This document shows positions 10,900 through 19,528 of a stretch of 64,000 nt of DNA, piece after piece (the first letter of the stretch is position 1; the number at the start of each line of letters is the position of its first letter). The position numbers and the translations under genes are program-made. The notes below the pieces were generated by a model, which was not told the origin of the DNA, did not search any database, and worked only from the letters and a program-made list of their open reading frames with translations. Origin of the DNA: Nocardioides sp. Root240 (GTDB lineage Bacteria > Actinomycetota > Actinomycetes > Propionibacteriales > Nocardioidaceae); the NCBI RefSeq assembly GCF_001428825.1, contig NZ_LMIT01000011.1:337502-401501 (forward strand), given 5' to 3'.

Positions 10900-11987
10900 T
10901 CCCAGTCCTGGCCGGGAGCGTCCCGATCCGGCAGCAGTGCGAGCTGCTCCACTGCAGCCTGGGGCCACGCCAGCGCCCAGTCGTGGAGGAGGTCGAGCAG
11001 CGGCTGTCCCTCTGGCCATCGTGCCCGCAGCCGCCGGATCCTACGGGCCGCTTCCTCCCCGTTCGCCACCAGGTGCTCCGCGCTCCGCTCGAACGTCCGG
11101 TAACGCTCCAGCAGATCGATGCCCTCCGCCAGCGACATCGGCGCTCCCGGCCGCAGGTTGAAGTGCGCCTCCAGCGACTCACGGTCGACCGGGTCCATGA
11201 CCTGTTCGAGACACAACAGGACCGGGAAGGTGACGCGTCGGCTGGCGAAGTCGGCCAGCTCGTCCCCGTGGTCTGTCGAGCCACCGGTGTAGTCCAGCAG
11301 GTCGTTGCGCAGTTTGCCGTTGGCACACATCAGGGCCGCACAGGAGTACAGCTCACGCAGGACGTCGTCCGGGACATCACCGGCCACCGGCGCGACGATC
11401 GCCCACAGCGCGGCGCTGTTGCTGTAACCGCCCACCTTGCTGTAGCTCGCTAGGGTCCACCGCCGGCGTGGGACGGCACTCGCCAGTGCTTGACCGGTGG
11501 CGAGCAGGCCCCAACGCACGAGCTGGCCACGTCGGTGCCAGGTCAGCGGCATCCGCACGGTCAGCACCGGCACCATCAGCGCGAGGGTCGACCCGGCGGC
11601 GACCAAGGTCCGCACCCGGCCGTACTCGGAATGGGCGCACCGGTGGTTGTCCCTGAGGTTCCCGCCATCGATCAGGTCGTCGACGACGAGTGCGCAGCTC
11701 CAGCCCAGCTCGACAGTCGCGCCCAGGAGGGGCCCGACGGCCGCCGAGCGGGAAGCGTCGGCTGCGGCGAGTGCGAAGCCGGACCGGAAGAAGGACTCCC
11801 GCTGATCGAGCGTCCAGACGACCGGCTCGGTCAGGTACCTGAGGAGGCGGCCGAAGGCTCGCGAGGTGCCGATCCCAAAGGCACCGTCGACGCCGGGGCG
11901 CACCGTCGTCCGGTACGACGCCTCGAAGGCCTGCAGCTGAGCTGCGACCCACCGGGACGCCGGTCCCGACTCTGCCGTCTCATTCAT
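10896..11987 (-). CDS. Polyprenyl synthetase family protein (divergent)
   Basis: 363 residues. Trans-isoprenyl diphosphate synthases elongate allylic diphosphates with IPP. The first aspartate-rich motif is intact, D-D-L-I-D at 103-107. The second is N-D-L-L-D at 228-232, with Asn in place of the first Asp, preceded by G-K-L-R. The rest of the all-alpha fold follows the family, but sequence around the motifs is unlike the second synthase in the operon (22418-23338). It may act on a different chain length, as a terpene cyclase-like enzyme, or as a partner subunit. The carrier protein gene lies 64 bases upstream. Confidence 0.8.
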   Translation of the reverse strand: MNETAESGPASRWVAAQLQAFEASYRTTVRPGVDGAFGIGTSRAFGRLLRYLTEPVVWTLDQRESFFRSGFALAAADASRSAAVGPLLGATVELGWSCALVVDDLIDGGNLRDNHRCAHSEYGRVRTLVAAGSTLALMVPVLTVRMPLTWHRRGQLVRWGLLATGQALASAVPRRRWTLASYSKVGGYSNSAALWAIVAPVAGDVPDDVLRELYSCAALMCANGKLRNDLLDYTGGSTDHGDELADFASRRVTFPVLLCLEQVMDPVDRESLEAHFNLRPGAPMSLAEGIDLLERYRTFERSAEHLVANGEEAARRIRRLRARWPEGQPLLDLLHDWALAWPQAAVEQLALLPDRDAPGQDWE

Positions 11988-12051
11988 GGTGGCGTGGAGT
12001 ATCGGGCATCGGCCTCGACGCAGGCAAGGGGTACATGTGAATCCTGCTGAC

Positions 12052-12321
12052 TCAGCCAGTGCCGCGGGTCAGGGACGTGACCACGAGCGAGGTGATCGAA
12101 TCGAGCGTCCTGAAGTTGTCCGCCGTCATCTCGGTCGCGGGAATCTCCACCCCTACCCGATCTCGTACGAAGGCGAGCAGCCGGACGATCGTGATCGAGT
12201 TCAGCACACCCCACTCGAGCAGTGGCGAGTCGTGCGCGATCCCGCTCTCGCCGCGCAGCACCACACGCTGCACGTAGTCACGAACCAGCTCGAAGATCTC
12301 GTCTCGTTCAGGCATGGTCAC
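12052..12321 (-). CDS. Acyl/peptidyl carrier protein
   Basis: 89 residues, acidic, helical. The phosphopantetheine attachment site is Ser42 within W-G-V-L-N-S-I-T-I-V-R-L; Asn replaces the usual Asp before the serine. It overlaps the end of the AMP ligase. A GGAGGA sits five bases before the GTG at 12321, and an ATG at 12315 is an alternative start. With the adjacent ligase and acyl-CoA-dehydrogenase-like gene it forms the three-part set known from pyrrole-2-carboxyl biosynthesis (PltL-PltF-PltE order of function). The partner phosphopantetheinyl transferase is three genes upstream. Confidence 0.88.
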   Translation of the reverse strand: MTMPERDEIFELVRDYVQRVVLRGESGIAHDSPLLEWGVLNSITIVRLLAFVRDRVGVEIPATEMTADNFRTLDSITSLVVTSLTRGTG

Positions 12322-13756
12322 GGGCTTCCTCCGCTGCTCGGATCTGGTGGGACAGGGTGAGCCGGTCGATCTTGCCGTTCGCGGTCAGCGGAAGCGTCGA
12401 CCGGTGGTGCACTGCATCGACCGACATGTAGGGAGGGAGGTGTTCCGCGCACATGCGCTTGACGGCCAACAAGGACGGCGAGTCCCCAACGGCCCGGCTG
12501 GCCACCACCGCGTGGACCGAGGTCTCCAATCCGACTCCCAGGCCCAGCACGACCACGTCATCGACACCCGGCAACTGGCGGATCACTGCCTCGAGCTCGG
12601 CAGGTTCCACGCGATGACCACGCACCTTCATCATGTCGTCCTTGCGTCCGGCGTACTCGATGTCACCGGACGCCAGGCGGCGCCCGATGTCGCCCGTGCG
12701 GTACGCGCCGTGGTGACGCTCGCGACCCCAGTAGCCGAGCATGACGGTCGGCCCGGACACGACGATCTCGCCTTCGGGCTCCGGGTCGAGCACGACGGTG
12801 TCGCCCGCGCAGGCGGTGCCGATCGGCAACCACGAGCGGCCCTCGAGGTCTTCAGGGACGCACTCGTGAGCGGTGCAGACGTTCGTCTCGGTGGGCCCGT
12901 ACCAGTTGACGATGCGTGCGTCAGGCAGTGCTGCGTGAAGCAGACGAACGTCACTGGGCGGCATCGCCTCCCCCGCAACGATGCAGGCGCGGAGCCGCGG
13001 CGGATCGGACGAGAACGCGCCCGCGCGCAGTGCCGGCGCCAAGGCCGACGGCACCGAGTACCAGACCGTGATCCTCTCCTCGCGGAGGAAGCGAACCAAC
13101 TCATCGGGCGAGTACGCCAAGTCCGACGGCACCAGCGCGACCGACGCGCCCGCGCAGAAGGCCCCGTAGAGATCGAACACCGAGAGGTCGAAGTTGAAGG
13201 CCGCATGGTTGGAGAGCCGGTCGTGGGGCGCGAGTTCGACGGCGCGCACGGCCCAGTCCACGAAGGAACAGGCGTTTCCGTGGCTCAGCACCACGCCCTT
13301 GGGCGCGCCCGTGGAGCCCGACGTGTAGAGAATGTAGGCCGGGTCATCGGGGTGGTTCTGGTGGCGTGGCCCCGGGGTCCCGTTCGGCGCTGCGAGCTCA
13401 GTGAGGGACACCGTCTTCCCTCTGGAGCGCTCTGCGTGCAGGTCCGACACGACGACCACTGCCGCGCAGTCATCGGCGATGGCGCGGACGCGGACGTGGG
13501 GATTCGTGTCCGCGACCGGCACGTAGCACGCGCCCAGGCGCAGCGTCGCCTGCATCAGTCCGACGGCTTCGGGGGTCTTCCGCGCCCAGATCACCACCCG
13601 GTCTCCGGGGCCGACACCCAGGTCCCGGAGGTTGGCGGCCTGGGTCTCCGCAAGCGCGTCGAGCTCGCCGTAGGTCATGGCGAGGCCGGCAGACCGCACC
13701 GCCACCGACCGAGGGTTGCGACGCGCGGTCTCTCGCACATAGCTCTCGAGCGTCAC
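12308..13756 (-). CDS. Amino acid--[carrier protein] ligase (stand-alone adenylation domain, probably proline-specific)
   Basis: 482 residues from a GTG overlapping the dehydrogenase stop (GTGA). ANL-family motifs are clear: Y-T-S-G-S-T-G-A-P-K-G (A3, 144-154), N-W-Y-G-P-T-E-T (A5), Y-R-T-G-D (A7) and the catalytic lysine in A-N-G-K-I-D-R (Lys462). Asp190 in F-D-L-S-V-F-D is the residue that binds the amino group in amino-acid-activating domains, so the substrate is an amino acid rather than a plain acid. Read by eye, the pocket is roughly D-L-F-A-I-A-W-V-C-K. L-proline is inferred from the neighbouring PltE-like dehydrogenase and carrier protein. Confidence 0.85.
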   Translation of the reverse strand: MTLESYVRETARRNPRSVAVRSAGLAMTYGELDALAETQAANLRDLGVGPGDRVVIWARKTPEAVGLMQATLRLGACYVPVADTNPHVRVRAIADDCAAVVVVSDLHAERSRGKTVSLTELAAPNGTPGPRHQNHPDDPAYILYTSGSTGAPKGVVLSHGNACSFVDWAVRAVELAPHDRLSNHAAFNFDLSVFDLYGAFCAGASVALVPSDLAYSPDELVRFLREERITVWYSVPSALAPALRAGAFSSDPPRLRACIVAGEAMPPSDVRLLHAALPDARIVNWYGPTETNVCTAHECVPEDLEGRSWLPIGTACAGDTVVLDPEPEGEIVVSGPTVMLGYWGRERHHGAYRTGDIGRRLASGDIEYAGRKDDMMKVRGHRVEPAELEAVIRQLPGVDDVVVLGLGVGLETSVHAVVASRAVGDSPSLLAVKRMCAEHLPPYMSVDAVHHRSTLPLTANGKIDRLTLSHQIRAAEEARDHA

Positions 13757-14892
13757 AGTCCCAGCTCTCGCGCGATGATCAGCTTCTGGACGTCCGACGT
13801 GCCCGAGAAGATCCGGCCGGCGGTGGCGTCCCGCACGGCGACCTCGATGCCGTGGTCGGAGAGGTAGCCCCAGGCTCCAAACACGGCCACGGCGTCCAAC
13901 GCGTTGGCGACCGCTGCCTCGGAGACGGCGAGCTTGGCCAGCGCGATGTGCTGGTCCGGATGCTCTCCGACGTCGATGGCCCAACAGGCTCGGTAGAGCA
14001 GCAGACGCGCAGCCTCCAGCCTGGACTTCATCTCGGCGATCCGGTGCGCCACCGCTTGGAAGTCACCGATCGGCCGCCCGAACTGCGAACGGGTCTGCGC
14101 GTGCTCGACAGTCCGGCGCAGGAGACGATCCATGGATCCGACGTAGCCCGCGAAGAGGCAGGTGCGCTCCCACCTCATCGAGCGGTTGAACACCTCCGTG
14201 CCCTGCCCGATGGCACCGAGCACCTGGTCACTGGGGACGAAGCAGTCACCGAATGCGACGATCCCCGCACTGGCGGAGTCGAGCCCCATCTTGTCCATCG
14301 GCGGACCGAGGTGGATGCCCGGTGTCCTCGTTTCGACGACGAACGCGGTGATGCCGAGGTAGCCCGCCGTCGGGTCGGTCTGCGCGTAGGTGACCAGCAG
14401 GTCGGCGATCGGACCATTCGTCACGAACGACTTCTCGCCGCTCAGCAGATAACCCCCATCGACGGCGACCGCACGGGTACCGAGCTTCGACAGGTCGGAT
14501 CCTGCGCCACTCTCCGTCATGGCGTTGCCCGCCACGAGGGCTCCTGAGCACAGGGATGGCAGAAAACGCTCCCGCGCCTCCTCGGTCCCGAACTCGGCGA
14601 TCGGCATCGCGCAGGCGAAAAGGTGAGCGGCAGTGGCGAACACGAGGCCCATGTCGGTGCAGGCGTCGCCGAACGCCTGGACACGCAAGGCGGTGTCCCG
14701 CACGTCGAGCCCGCCGCCGCCGTACCTCTCCGGGACGCTCAGCCCCAGCAGCCCCCACGAGGCCAGGTCATGCCGAGCCGCTCGAAGGTCGGACTCACTG
14801 TCCGCAACAGAGCGGTCGTCCTGCCATGAGCCGATCGCGGCAAGAAGCTCCTCGAAGGCGTGACGTTGCCCCTCTGACCATCCGAAGTCCAT
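13753..14892 (-). CDS. PltE-like prolyl-[carrier protein] dehydrogenase (acyl-CoA dehydrogenase fold)
   Basis: 379 residues, the length of PltE/RedW/CloN3-type flavoproteins that oxidise prolyl-S-PCP to pyrrolyl-2-carboxyl-S-PCP. Characteristic stretches are C-T-D-M-G-L-V-F-A, A-A-H-L-F-A-C-A-M-P-I and the C-terminal I-F-S-G-T-S-D-V-Q, which from memory match PltE closely. Ordinary acyl-CoA dehydrogenases have Glu where this protein has the Ser of F-S-G-T. It is coupled by GTGA overlap to the amino acid ligase. Other carrier-bound amino acids remain possible, but proline is the best-supported substrate. Confidence 0.82.
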   Translation of the reverse strand: MDFGWSEGQRHAFEELLAAIGSWQDDRSVADSESDLRAARHDLASWGLLGLSVPERYGGGGLDVRDTALRVQAFGDACTDMGLVFATAAHLFACAMPIAEFGTEEARERFLPSLCSGALVAGNAMTESGAGSDLSKLGTRAVAVDGGYLLSGEKSFVTNGPIADLLVTYAQTDPTAGYLGITAFVVETRTPGIHLGPPMDKMGLDSASAGIVAFGDCFVPSDQVLGAIGQGTEVFNRSMRWERTCLFAGYVGSMDRLLRRTVEHAQTRSQFGRPIGDFQAVAHRIAEMKSRLEAARLLLYRACWAIDVGEHPDQHIALAKLAVSEAAVANALDAVAVFGAWGYLSDHGIEVAVRDATAGRIFSGTSDVQKLIIARELGL

Positions 14893-14894
14893 GA

Positions 14895-15659
14895 CTACGA
14901 TGCCCTCTCGTCTCGAAACGCGGGCGGTTCGGAACTGGACCTGCCCCAGCCGATCGAGACCGCCGTCAGCACGAGCCCTCGGGACACTCCGATGCGCCCC
15001 GACACACCGTCGTCGCGTCTCGGCAGGCGCCGGCCCTGGCCCGTCGACGGGGCGGCCAGGATGCGAGCCGCAAACGTTCGCCTCGATCCGTCGATCACGA
15101 CCCGCGCGTCCCCGAAACCCAACCGCTCGCCCGTAAACGCGAACCATGCCTTGTAGATGCTCTCCTTCGCCGAGAACAGGACGGTGTCCCAGTGGATGCC
15201 CCGCCGGGCCGCCATCAGCTGCGCCACCAATGCCGACTCTTCGGGGCTCGCGATGAAGGACAGGACACCCTCGGGCAACGGCTCGTGTGGTTCGGCATCG
15301 ATGCCCACGGCTCGCCATTGCGCCGCCGGCGCGACCGCAGCCGCCCGGTAGCCACGACAGTGCGTGAGACTGCCCACCACCCCGTGCGGCCAGTCGGGAT
15401 GGCCGTGCTCTCCGCGCAACAGCGGGACGGGCGGGTGCCCGATGTCCGACAGGGCAGCGCGGGCGCAGGCCCGGGCGGTCGCGAACTCTCGAGCCCGCTC
15501 TTCACCGACGCGTCCGAGCTGGGCCCGTTCGGATTCCATGAGGACCAGCTCGGGGTCGGCGTCCTCAAAGGTCTCCCGCACTGCCACGCTCGGGGGAACC
15601 AGGGACTGCAGACGGCCGATCGGGGCTCGCGGGGAGCAAGGACGGAGACTGTCGGGCAC
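14895..15659 (-). CDS. 4'-phosphopantetheinyl transferase (EntD/Sfp superfamily)
   Basis: 254 residues from a GTG 13 bases after the preceding gene. It transfers the phosphopantetheine arm from CoA to carrier proteins. The Mg-binding motif V-G-I-D-A-E and the F-S-A-K-E-S-I-Y-K-A-W motif are both intact. The N-terminal R-E-F-A-T-A-R-A-C-A-R-A-A-L segment is the substrate-binding part shared with EntD-like enzymes. Its place immediately before the dehydrogenase, ligase and carrier genes indicates that its client is the operon's own carrier protein. Confidence 0.93.
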   Translation of the reverse strand: MPDSLRPCSPRAPIGRLQSLVPPSVAVRETFEDADPELVLMESERAQLGRVGEERAREFATARACARAALSDIGHPPVPLLRGEHGHPDWPHGVVGSLTHCRGYRAAAVAPAAQWRAVGIDAEPHEPLPEGVLSFIASPEESALVAQLMAARRGIHWDTVLFSAKESIYKAWFAFTGERLGFGDARVVIDGSRRTFAARILAAPSTGQGRRLPRRDDGVSGRIGVSRGLVLTAVSIGWGRSSSEPPAFRDERAS

Positions 15660-15672
15660 GGTGGGTACTCGC

Positions 15673-16224
15673 TCAGCAGAACAACGGACGTTGGGCGCAC
15701 TTGCGGATCTGCTGCACCTCGCTGACCATCTGCTCGAGCACGGTGAGCGCCTTGGCGAAGGACGTCTGGAGAGCCTCCGTTGTCTGCGCCATCGCATGTG
15801 CGTCAGCGGAGATCGACCCCATGTCGCCCGAGATCGCGGCCAGGTCGGCAGTCGCCGAGGAGATGTCGTTCAGTCGCCCGAGCAGCTTCGACATCTGCTC
15901 CTTGATGTGCACCAGCTCCTGCGAGTTCTCGCTCAGCCTGCCGAGATCGCCCGTGTTGGCGTTGAGCGTCTCCAACTGATCCTGGAGGCCGTCCAACGGC
16001 TCGGCGAGCTGCTTCTGGAGGCCGTCCAGCTCGTCCAGCAGAGCCCTCGCGCTTCCGCCGCCCTGCGTCGGCGGCAGAGCAGGAAGAACTTCCTCTGTCG
16101 AGCTCGGAGCGTCCTCGGAAGTGTTCTGCACGATGCGCCACATGAGCACGTTCATGCTGGCCAGCAGCAGACCGACCACCGCGATGGCCAGGACGAGAGG
16201 ACGACGCTCTGTCGCACGGATCAT
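15673..16224 (-). CDS. Membrane-anchored coiled-coil protein
   Basis: 183 residues. A single N-terminal transmembrane segment (about residues 9-29) follows a short basic start, leaving a long extracytoplasmic helix. Leucine heptads and repeated L-D-G-L-Q / L-N-A-N-T-like units from about 60 to 165 suggest a coiled coil. Two cysteines lie near the C-terminus. No family is recognised. It sits three bases downstream of the lipoprotein gene and after the ABC transporter, so it is probably part of an export apparatus, perhaps as an adaptor (inference). Confidence 0.75.
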   Translation of the reverse strand: MIRATERRPLVLAIAVVGLLLASMNVLMWRIVQNTSEDAPSSTEEVLPALPPTQGGGSARALLDELDGLQKQLAEPLDGLQDQLETLNANTGDLGRLSENSQELVHIKEQMSKLLGRLNDISSATADLAAISGDMGSISADAHAMAQTTEALQTSFAKALTVLEQMVSEVQQIRKCAQRPLFC

Positions 16225-16227
16225 TCG

Positions 16228-17025
16228 TCATTCCTCCGGTTCCACTGACAGAAGTACGGCATGGTACTTCGCTCGGTACTGGTCGAGTCCGTACTCACGA
16301 ACCGTCTCCGAGTCGATGATCACCGGCAGCTTCTCGTCCACGGAGAGCCACGTGGTGGCCGTCTGCCAGCCCTGCAGGTCACCGGCGAAGGTCGACCGGA
16401 GCTCCACCCCGACCGTTCGGACCCTGCGCCCGCCGACCTTGATGGTGCGGCGCCCCACGACACTGGCCTGGTAGTCGCCCTGGGTCGTACCCGCGAAGGT
16501 TCCCGTCCACTCGAGCTCCTTCGGGTCCAGCGACCGGATCGCAGGGTTGGGCACGTAGGTCACGAGATCGCCTCCCGACTGGAGCTCGACGGCGACCAGG
16601 AACAGCTCCTCACCGCGCAAAGCGAACGTTGCAGTGTCGGCGATCTCACCGGTGAGCCTGTTCTGGACGCGGAAGCAGGAGACGCCTCCCACGGTCCGCG
16701 CGTCGGTCACGTACGCATCCATGGTCTTCGGCAGCTGACGCCGCTCGACCACCTTCCCGTCCCGCCGCGTCTCGATCACGCCCCTCGAGGCGAACGCGTA
16801 ACGTCCCGGCGCAGGGGGATCCTCCGTCGTGGCCGCCCCCGCAGAGCGATCGCCCGCGAGCTGGGTGCACTCGTCCTCCGACGGCGTGTCAGGCGGATCC
16901 ACCAGCACCGAGCGGCGCTCGCCGTCCTGACTTCCATCATCCCCGCAGCCCGACAGCGTCGCGCCGACGAGAACCGTGGTGAGCAGGAGGGTCACTCCCC
17001 TAGTCATTCGACAGTGCTTCGGCAA
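16228..17025 (-). CDS. Secreted lipoprotein of unknown family
   Basis: 265 residues. The N-terminal hydrophobic stretch ends in the lipobox L-S-G-C, so the mature protein is lipidated on the outer face of the membrane. The remainder is beta-rich without cysteine clusters, roughly in the style of actinobacterial lipid-carrier lipoproteins, but no family can be named. The TTG start at 17023-17025 is supported by AGGAGG seven bases upstream, inside the preceding permease gene. An ATG at 17007 is the alternative and would remove six residues. It probably works with the adjacent ABC transporter. Confidence 0.8.
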   Translation of the reverse strand: MPKHCRMTRGVTLLLTTVLVGATLSGCGDDGSQDGERRSVLVDPPDTPSEDECTQLAGDRSAGAATTEDPPAPGRYAFASRGVIETRRDGKVVERRQLPKTMDAYVTDARTVGGVSCFRVQNRLTGEIADTATFALRGEELFLVAVELQSGGDLVTYVPNPAIRSLDPKELEWTGTFAGTTQGDYQASVVGRRTIKVGGRRVRTVGVELRSTFAGDLQGWQTATTWLSVDEKLPVIIDSETVREYGLDQYRAKYHAVLLSVEPEE

Positions 17026-19528
17026 CAGACATCCTCCTCAGTTGGTTGAGAGGCGCCAGGCTCGACACGACGACCATCAGCACCGTCAGCAGCCCGACCT
17101 TCCCGATCAGGTCAGCATGGACGGAGAAGTGAAGCGGATAGGACGTGCTCTCGACCAGAGCCCGGACTGCGAGCGCCGAGCCGGCGATGCCCGCCACGCA
17201 CCCCAGCACCACACCCAGCACCGCGACCGACGCGACCTCGATGAGGACCGACATCCCGAGCTGAAGCCGGCTCAGACCGACGGCGAGGAGGATCGCGTGC
17301 GTCCGGCGTGACTGCGCGATGGTCAGCAGCATCACAGCGGCCACGGCCAGGACCGACGCAAGGCCCACTCCAGCCGCGATCTGTCGCAGGACCTCCGTGC
17401 CATCACTCGCCACTTCCGACGATCGCCGCTGCGCCTCGCTCGCCGTCTCCACCCGCAGTCCTGCACCACGGACGAGGGTCGCGACATCGTCCTTGACGGA
17501 CTCGCGCGATGCCCCGGGATCGAGCTGGATCGCGACGATCGTCGCCGCCGTCGACGGCCACCAACGATCGTAGGTCCGCTGGTCGACCACGACCGTTCCC
17601 GGGGGCCATCCGTAGCTCGGGAGGAGCGTGACCAGCTCGAGCGTCCTTCGGCCAGCTGGTGTCGGCACCGTGAACTCGTCGCCCAGCCCGAGGTCGCGCT
17701 GCTTCGCCAAGGACGCCGTCATCAGAGCCTGGGGTGGTTGGTGCTCCTCCACGAAGGGATTGTGCTCGCCAGCGAAGACCCGGATGGCCGGCAACGGCGT
17801 GTCATCGACGCGGTGTGCCCCGATCGCCAGGACGAGTTGACCGTCCCAGTCCAGGAACCGGGTGGTCGTGGCGTCGGCCGAGGCGACGCCGGGGACAGCC
17901 GCCAGGCGATCACCCCACGCTCTATCGAACGGCTCCTGGAGGTAGACGTTCTGAGGCGTGTCGCGGGAAACCCACAGGTCGGCGTCGGCGAAGAGTGCTG
18001 AGGACAGGTCGTCGGTGGCCGTCTCGATACTGCGCGTGACGCCCTCCACGATGAGGAGCAGCCCGGTTGACAGGGTGCAGACGACGGCAATCGCCGCAGC
18101 TTGTGTCGGCCGTGCCGACAACTGACCGACCGCGACGCGAAACAACCTCCCGAGGAACGGCGCTCGTGCGGCGAGTCGAAGCAGAGCCGGCACCGCACCG
18201 ATGGTCAGCGCCGCCGCCGCGCACATCGTCAGTGCAACCGCGGGGATTCCCCGCCCGACTCCGCTGCCCGCGGCAAGCGCCGTGACTCCGCTCAGGACCA
18301 GCCCGAGGACCAGCATGGTCCTGCCCGGCCAGCGGTCGGACCTCTGGGCGATTCCATCGGACCTCATGGCCTCGGCTGGGTCAACAGCGACGAGTCGCAG
18401 TGTCGGGTAGGTTGCGGCACCGAGGGAGGCGACCAGCCCACTGACGCCACCCACGACCGGAGCCCATGCCGGGAACCGCTGGGGTGGGAGGAGCGCGAAG
18501 GCAGCTGTCAGGAAGGCCGGCGGCTGAGGGGCGGTCCACGTGAACGTGGCGTACCCGACGGCCGTGCCCAGGATCGCGCCCAGCACGCCGAAGAAGAGGG
18601 CGTCGAACACCCCACCGAACACGATGACCGTGCGCGATGCGCCGATCGCCTTGATGACCGCGACCTCACGCCGTCGTTCGAGGGCTGAGAGCAGCATTGC
18701 GCTCGCCGCGAGCAGTGCGCCGACCCCCAGGCAGTTGGCACCGAGGAGCGAGGCCGCGGCGCGGCTGATCGCGCTCGCCTCGGAAAGCATGCCCGACTGC
18801 ACATCGAGATCGTTGACGACGGCCTGGGATCCGACCGTCGCAGCGATCCGCTGCCGAAGCCCAGTGTCCGGCTCACCGCTCGTCACGATGAGCGCGCTGT
18901 CGATCCGCTGACCGGCACCTGCCAGGCGCTGTGCCAGCCCGAGGGGAGCAGCGACGAAGGAAGCGCCCGCGAACCTGCCGAGCTGGTCGTCGTCGACGAC
19001 AGCGACCACGATGACGGCCACCGGATCGCGACCTGCCGCGATCCGCACCCGGTCACCGACCCCAACGTTCAGGTGCTCGGACACCCGCTCCGAGACGTAG
19101 AGGCCGAGATCGCGCTCGGTCGGACGGTTCGGCATCGTCTGGGAGAACGTGCCGCCCAGCTCGCTGAATGCCTGATCGATGCCGAGCAACGGGACGTCGT
19201 GAGACTCCCGCCCGGCGTAGAGGACGGCAGACCGCTCGATCATCGGTGCGACGACCTCCACGCCCCGCACACGACGCAGGTCGGTCACCACCTTCTGGTC
19301 CACACCAGACGGTGATTGCGCGTCGACCTGCAGCGTCGCGTCGCCGAACAGCTGCTTCGCGTACCCGTCGAACGGTGCCTGCAGGGTCGCGTTCACCGCC
19401 TGCACCACCACCATGAGGGTCACCCCGGCGCTGATGCCGACGATGGTCAGGGCAGACCGTAGCGGGTGTTTCCACAGCCGCCACCGGACCATGCGGACGA
19501 TCGGCGCGACGACGCTGGTCCGACTCAT
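17000..19528 (-). CDS. FtsX-like ABC transporter permease (MacB/LolC/E type)
   Basis: 842 residues. The first membrane helix is near residues 25-45, then a large extracytoplasmic domain. A cluster of helices at about 250-385, further helices at 400-500 and a final set at 715-835 give two FtsX-type modules in one chain. The repeated E-A-M / E-A-L ends after each module (V-D-P-A-E-A-M, S-V-A-E-A-L) are typical. Such permeases do not pump small solutes; they extract lipids, lipoproteins or hydrophobic molecules from the membrane. Coupled to the ATPase by ATGA overlap. Confidence 0.92.
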   Translation of the reverse strand: MSRTSVVAPIVRMVRWRLWKHPLRSALTIVGISAGVTLMVVVQAVNATLQAPFDGYAKQLFGDATLQVDAQSPSGVDQKVVTDLRRVRGVEVVAPMIERSAVLYAGRESHDVPLLGIDQAFSELGGTFSQTMPNRPTERDLGLYVSERVSEHLNVGVGDRVRIAAGRDPVAVIVVAVVDDDQLGRFAGASFVAAPLGLAQRLAGAGQRIDSALIVTSGEPDTGLRQRIAATVGSQAVVNDLDVQSGMLSEASAISRAAASLLGANCLGVGALLAASAMLLSALERRREVAVIKAIGASRTVIVFGGVFDALFFGVLGAILGTAVGYATFTWTAPQPPAFLTAAFALLPPQRFPAWAPVVGGVSGLVASLGAATYPTLRLVAVDPAEAMRSDGIAQRSDRWPGRTMLVLGLVLSGVTALAAGSGVGRGIPAVALTMCAAAALTIGAVPALLRLAARAPFLGRLFRVAVGQLSARPTQAAAIAVVCTLSTGLLLIVEGVTRSIETATDDLSSALFADADLWVSRDTPQNVYLQEPFDRAWGDRLAAVPGVASADATTTRFLDWDGQLVLAIGAHRVDDTPLPAIRVFAGEHNPFVEEHQPPQALMTASLAKQRDLGLGDEFTVPTPAGRRTLELVTLLPSYGWPPGTVVVDQRTYDRWWPSTAATIVAIQLDPGASRESVKDDVATLVRGAGLRVETASEAQRRSSEVASDGTEVLRQIAAGVGLASVLAVAAVMLLTIAQSRRTHAILLAVGLSRLQLGMSVLIEVASVAVLGVVLGCVAGIAGSALAVRALVESTSYPLHFSVHADLIGKVGLLTVLMVVVSSLAPLNQLRRMSVAEALSND

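Noticed and set aside
12308-13756. D-alanine--carrier ligase (DltA-type) reading of the adenylation enzyme
   Set aside because: No dltB/dltD-type partners are present, and the coupled gene is a PltE-like dehydrogenase, which fits proline activation better.
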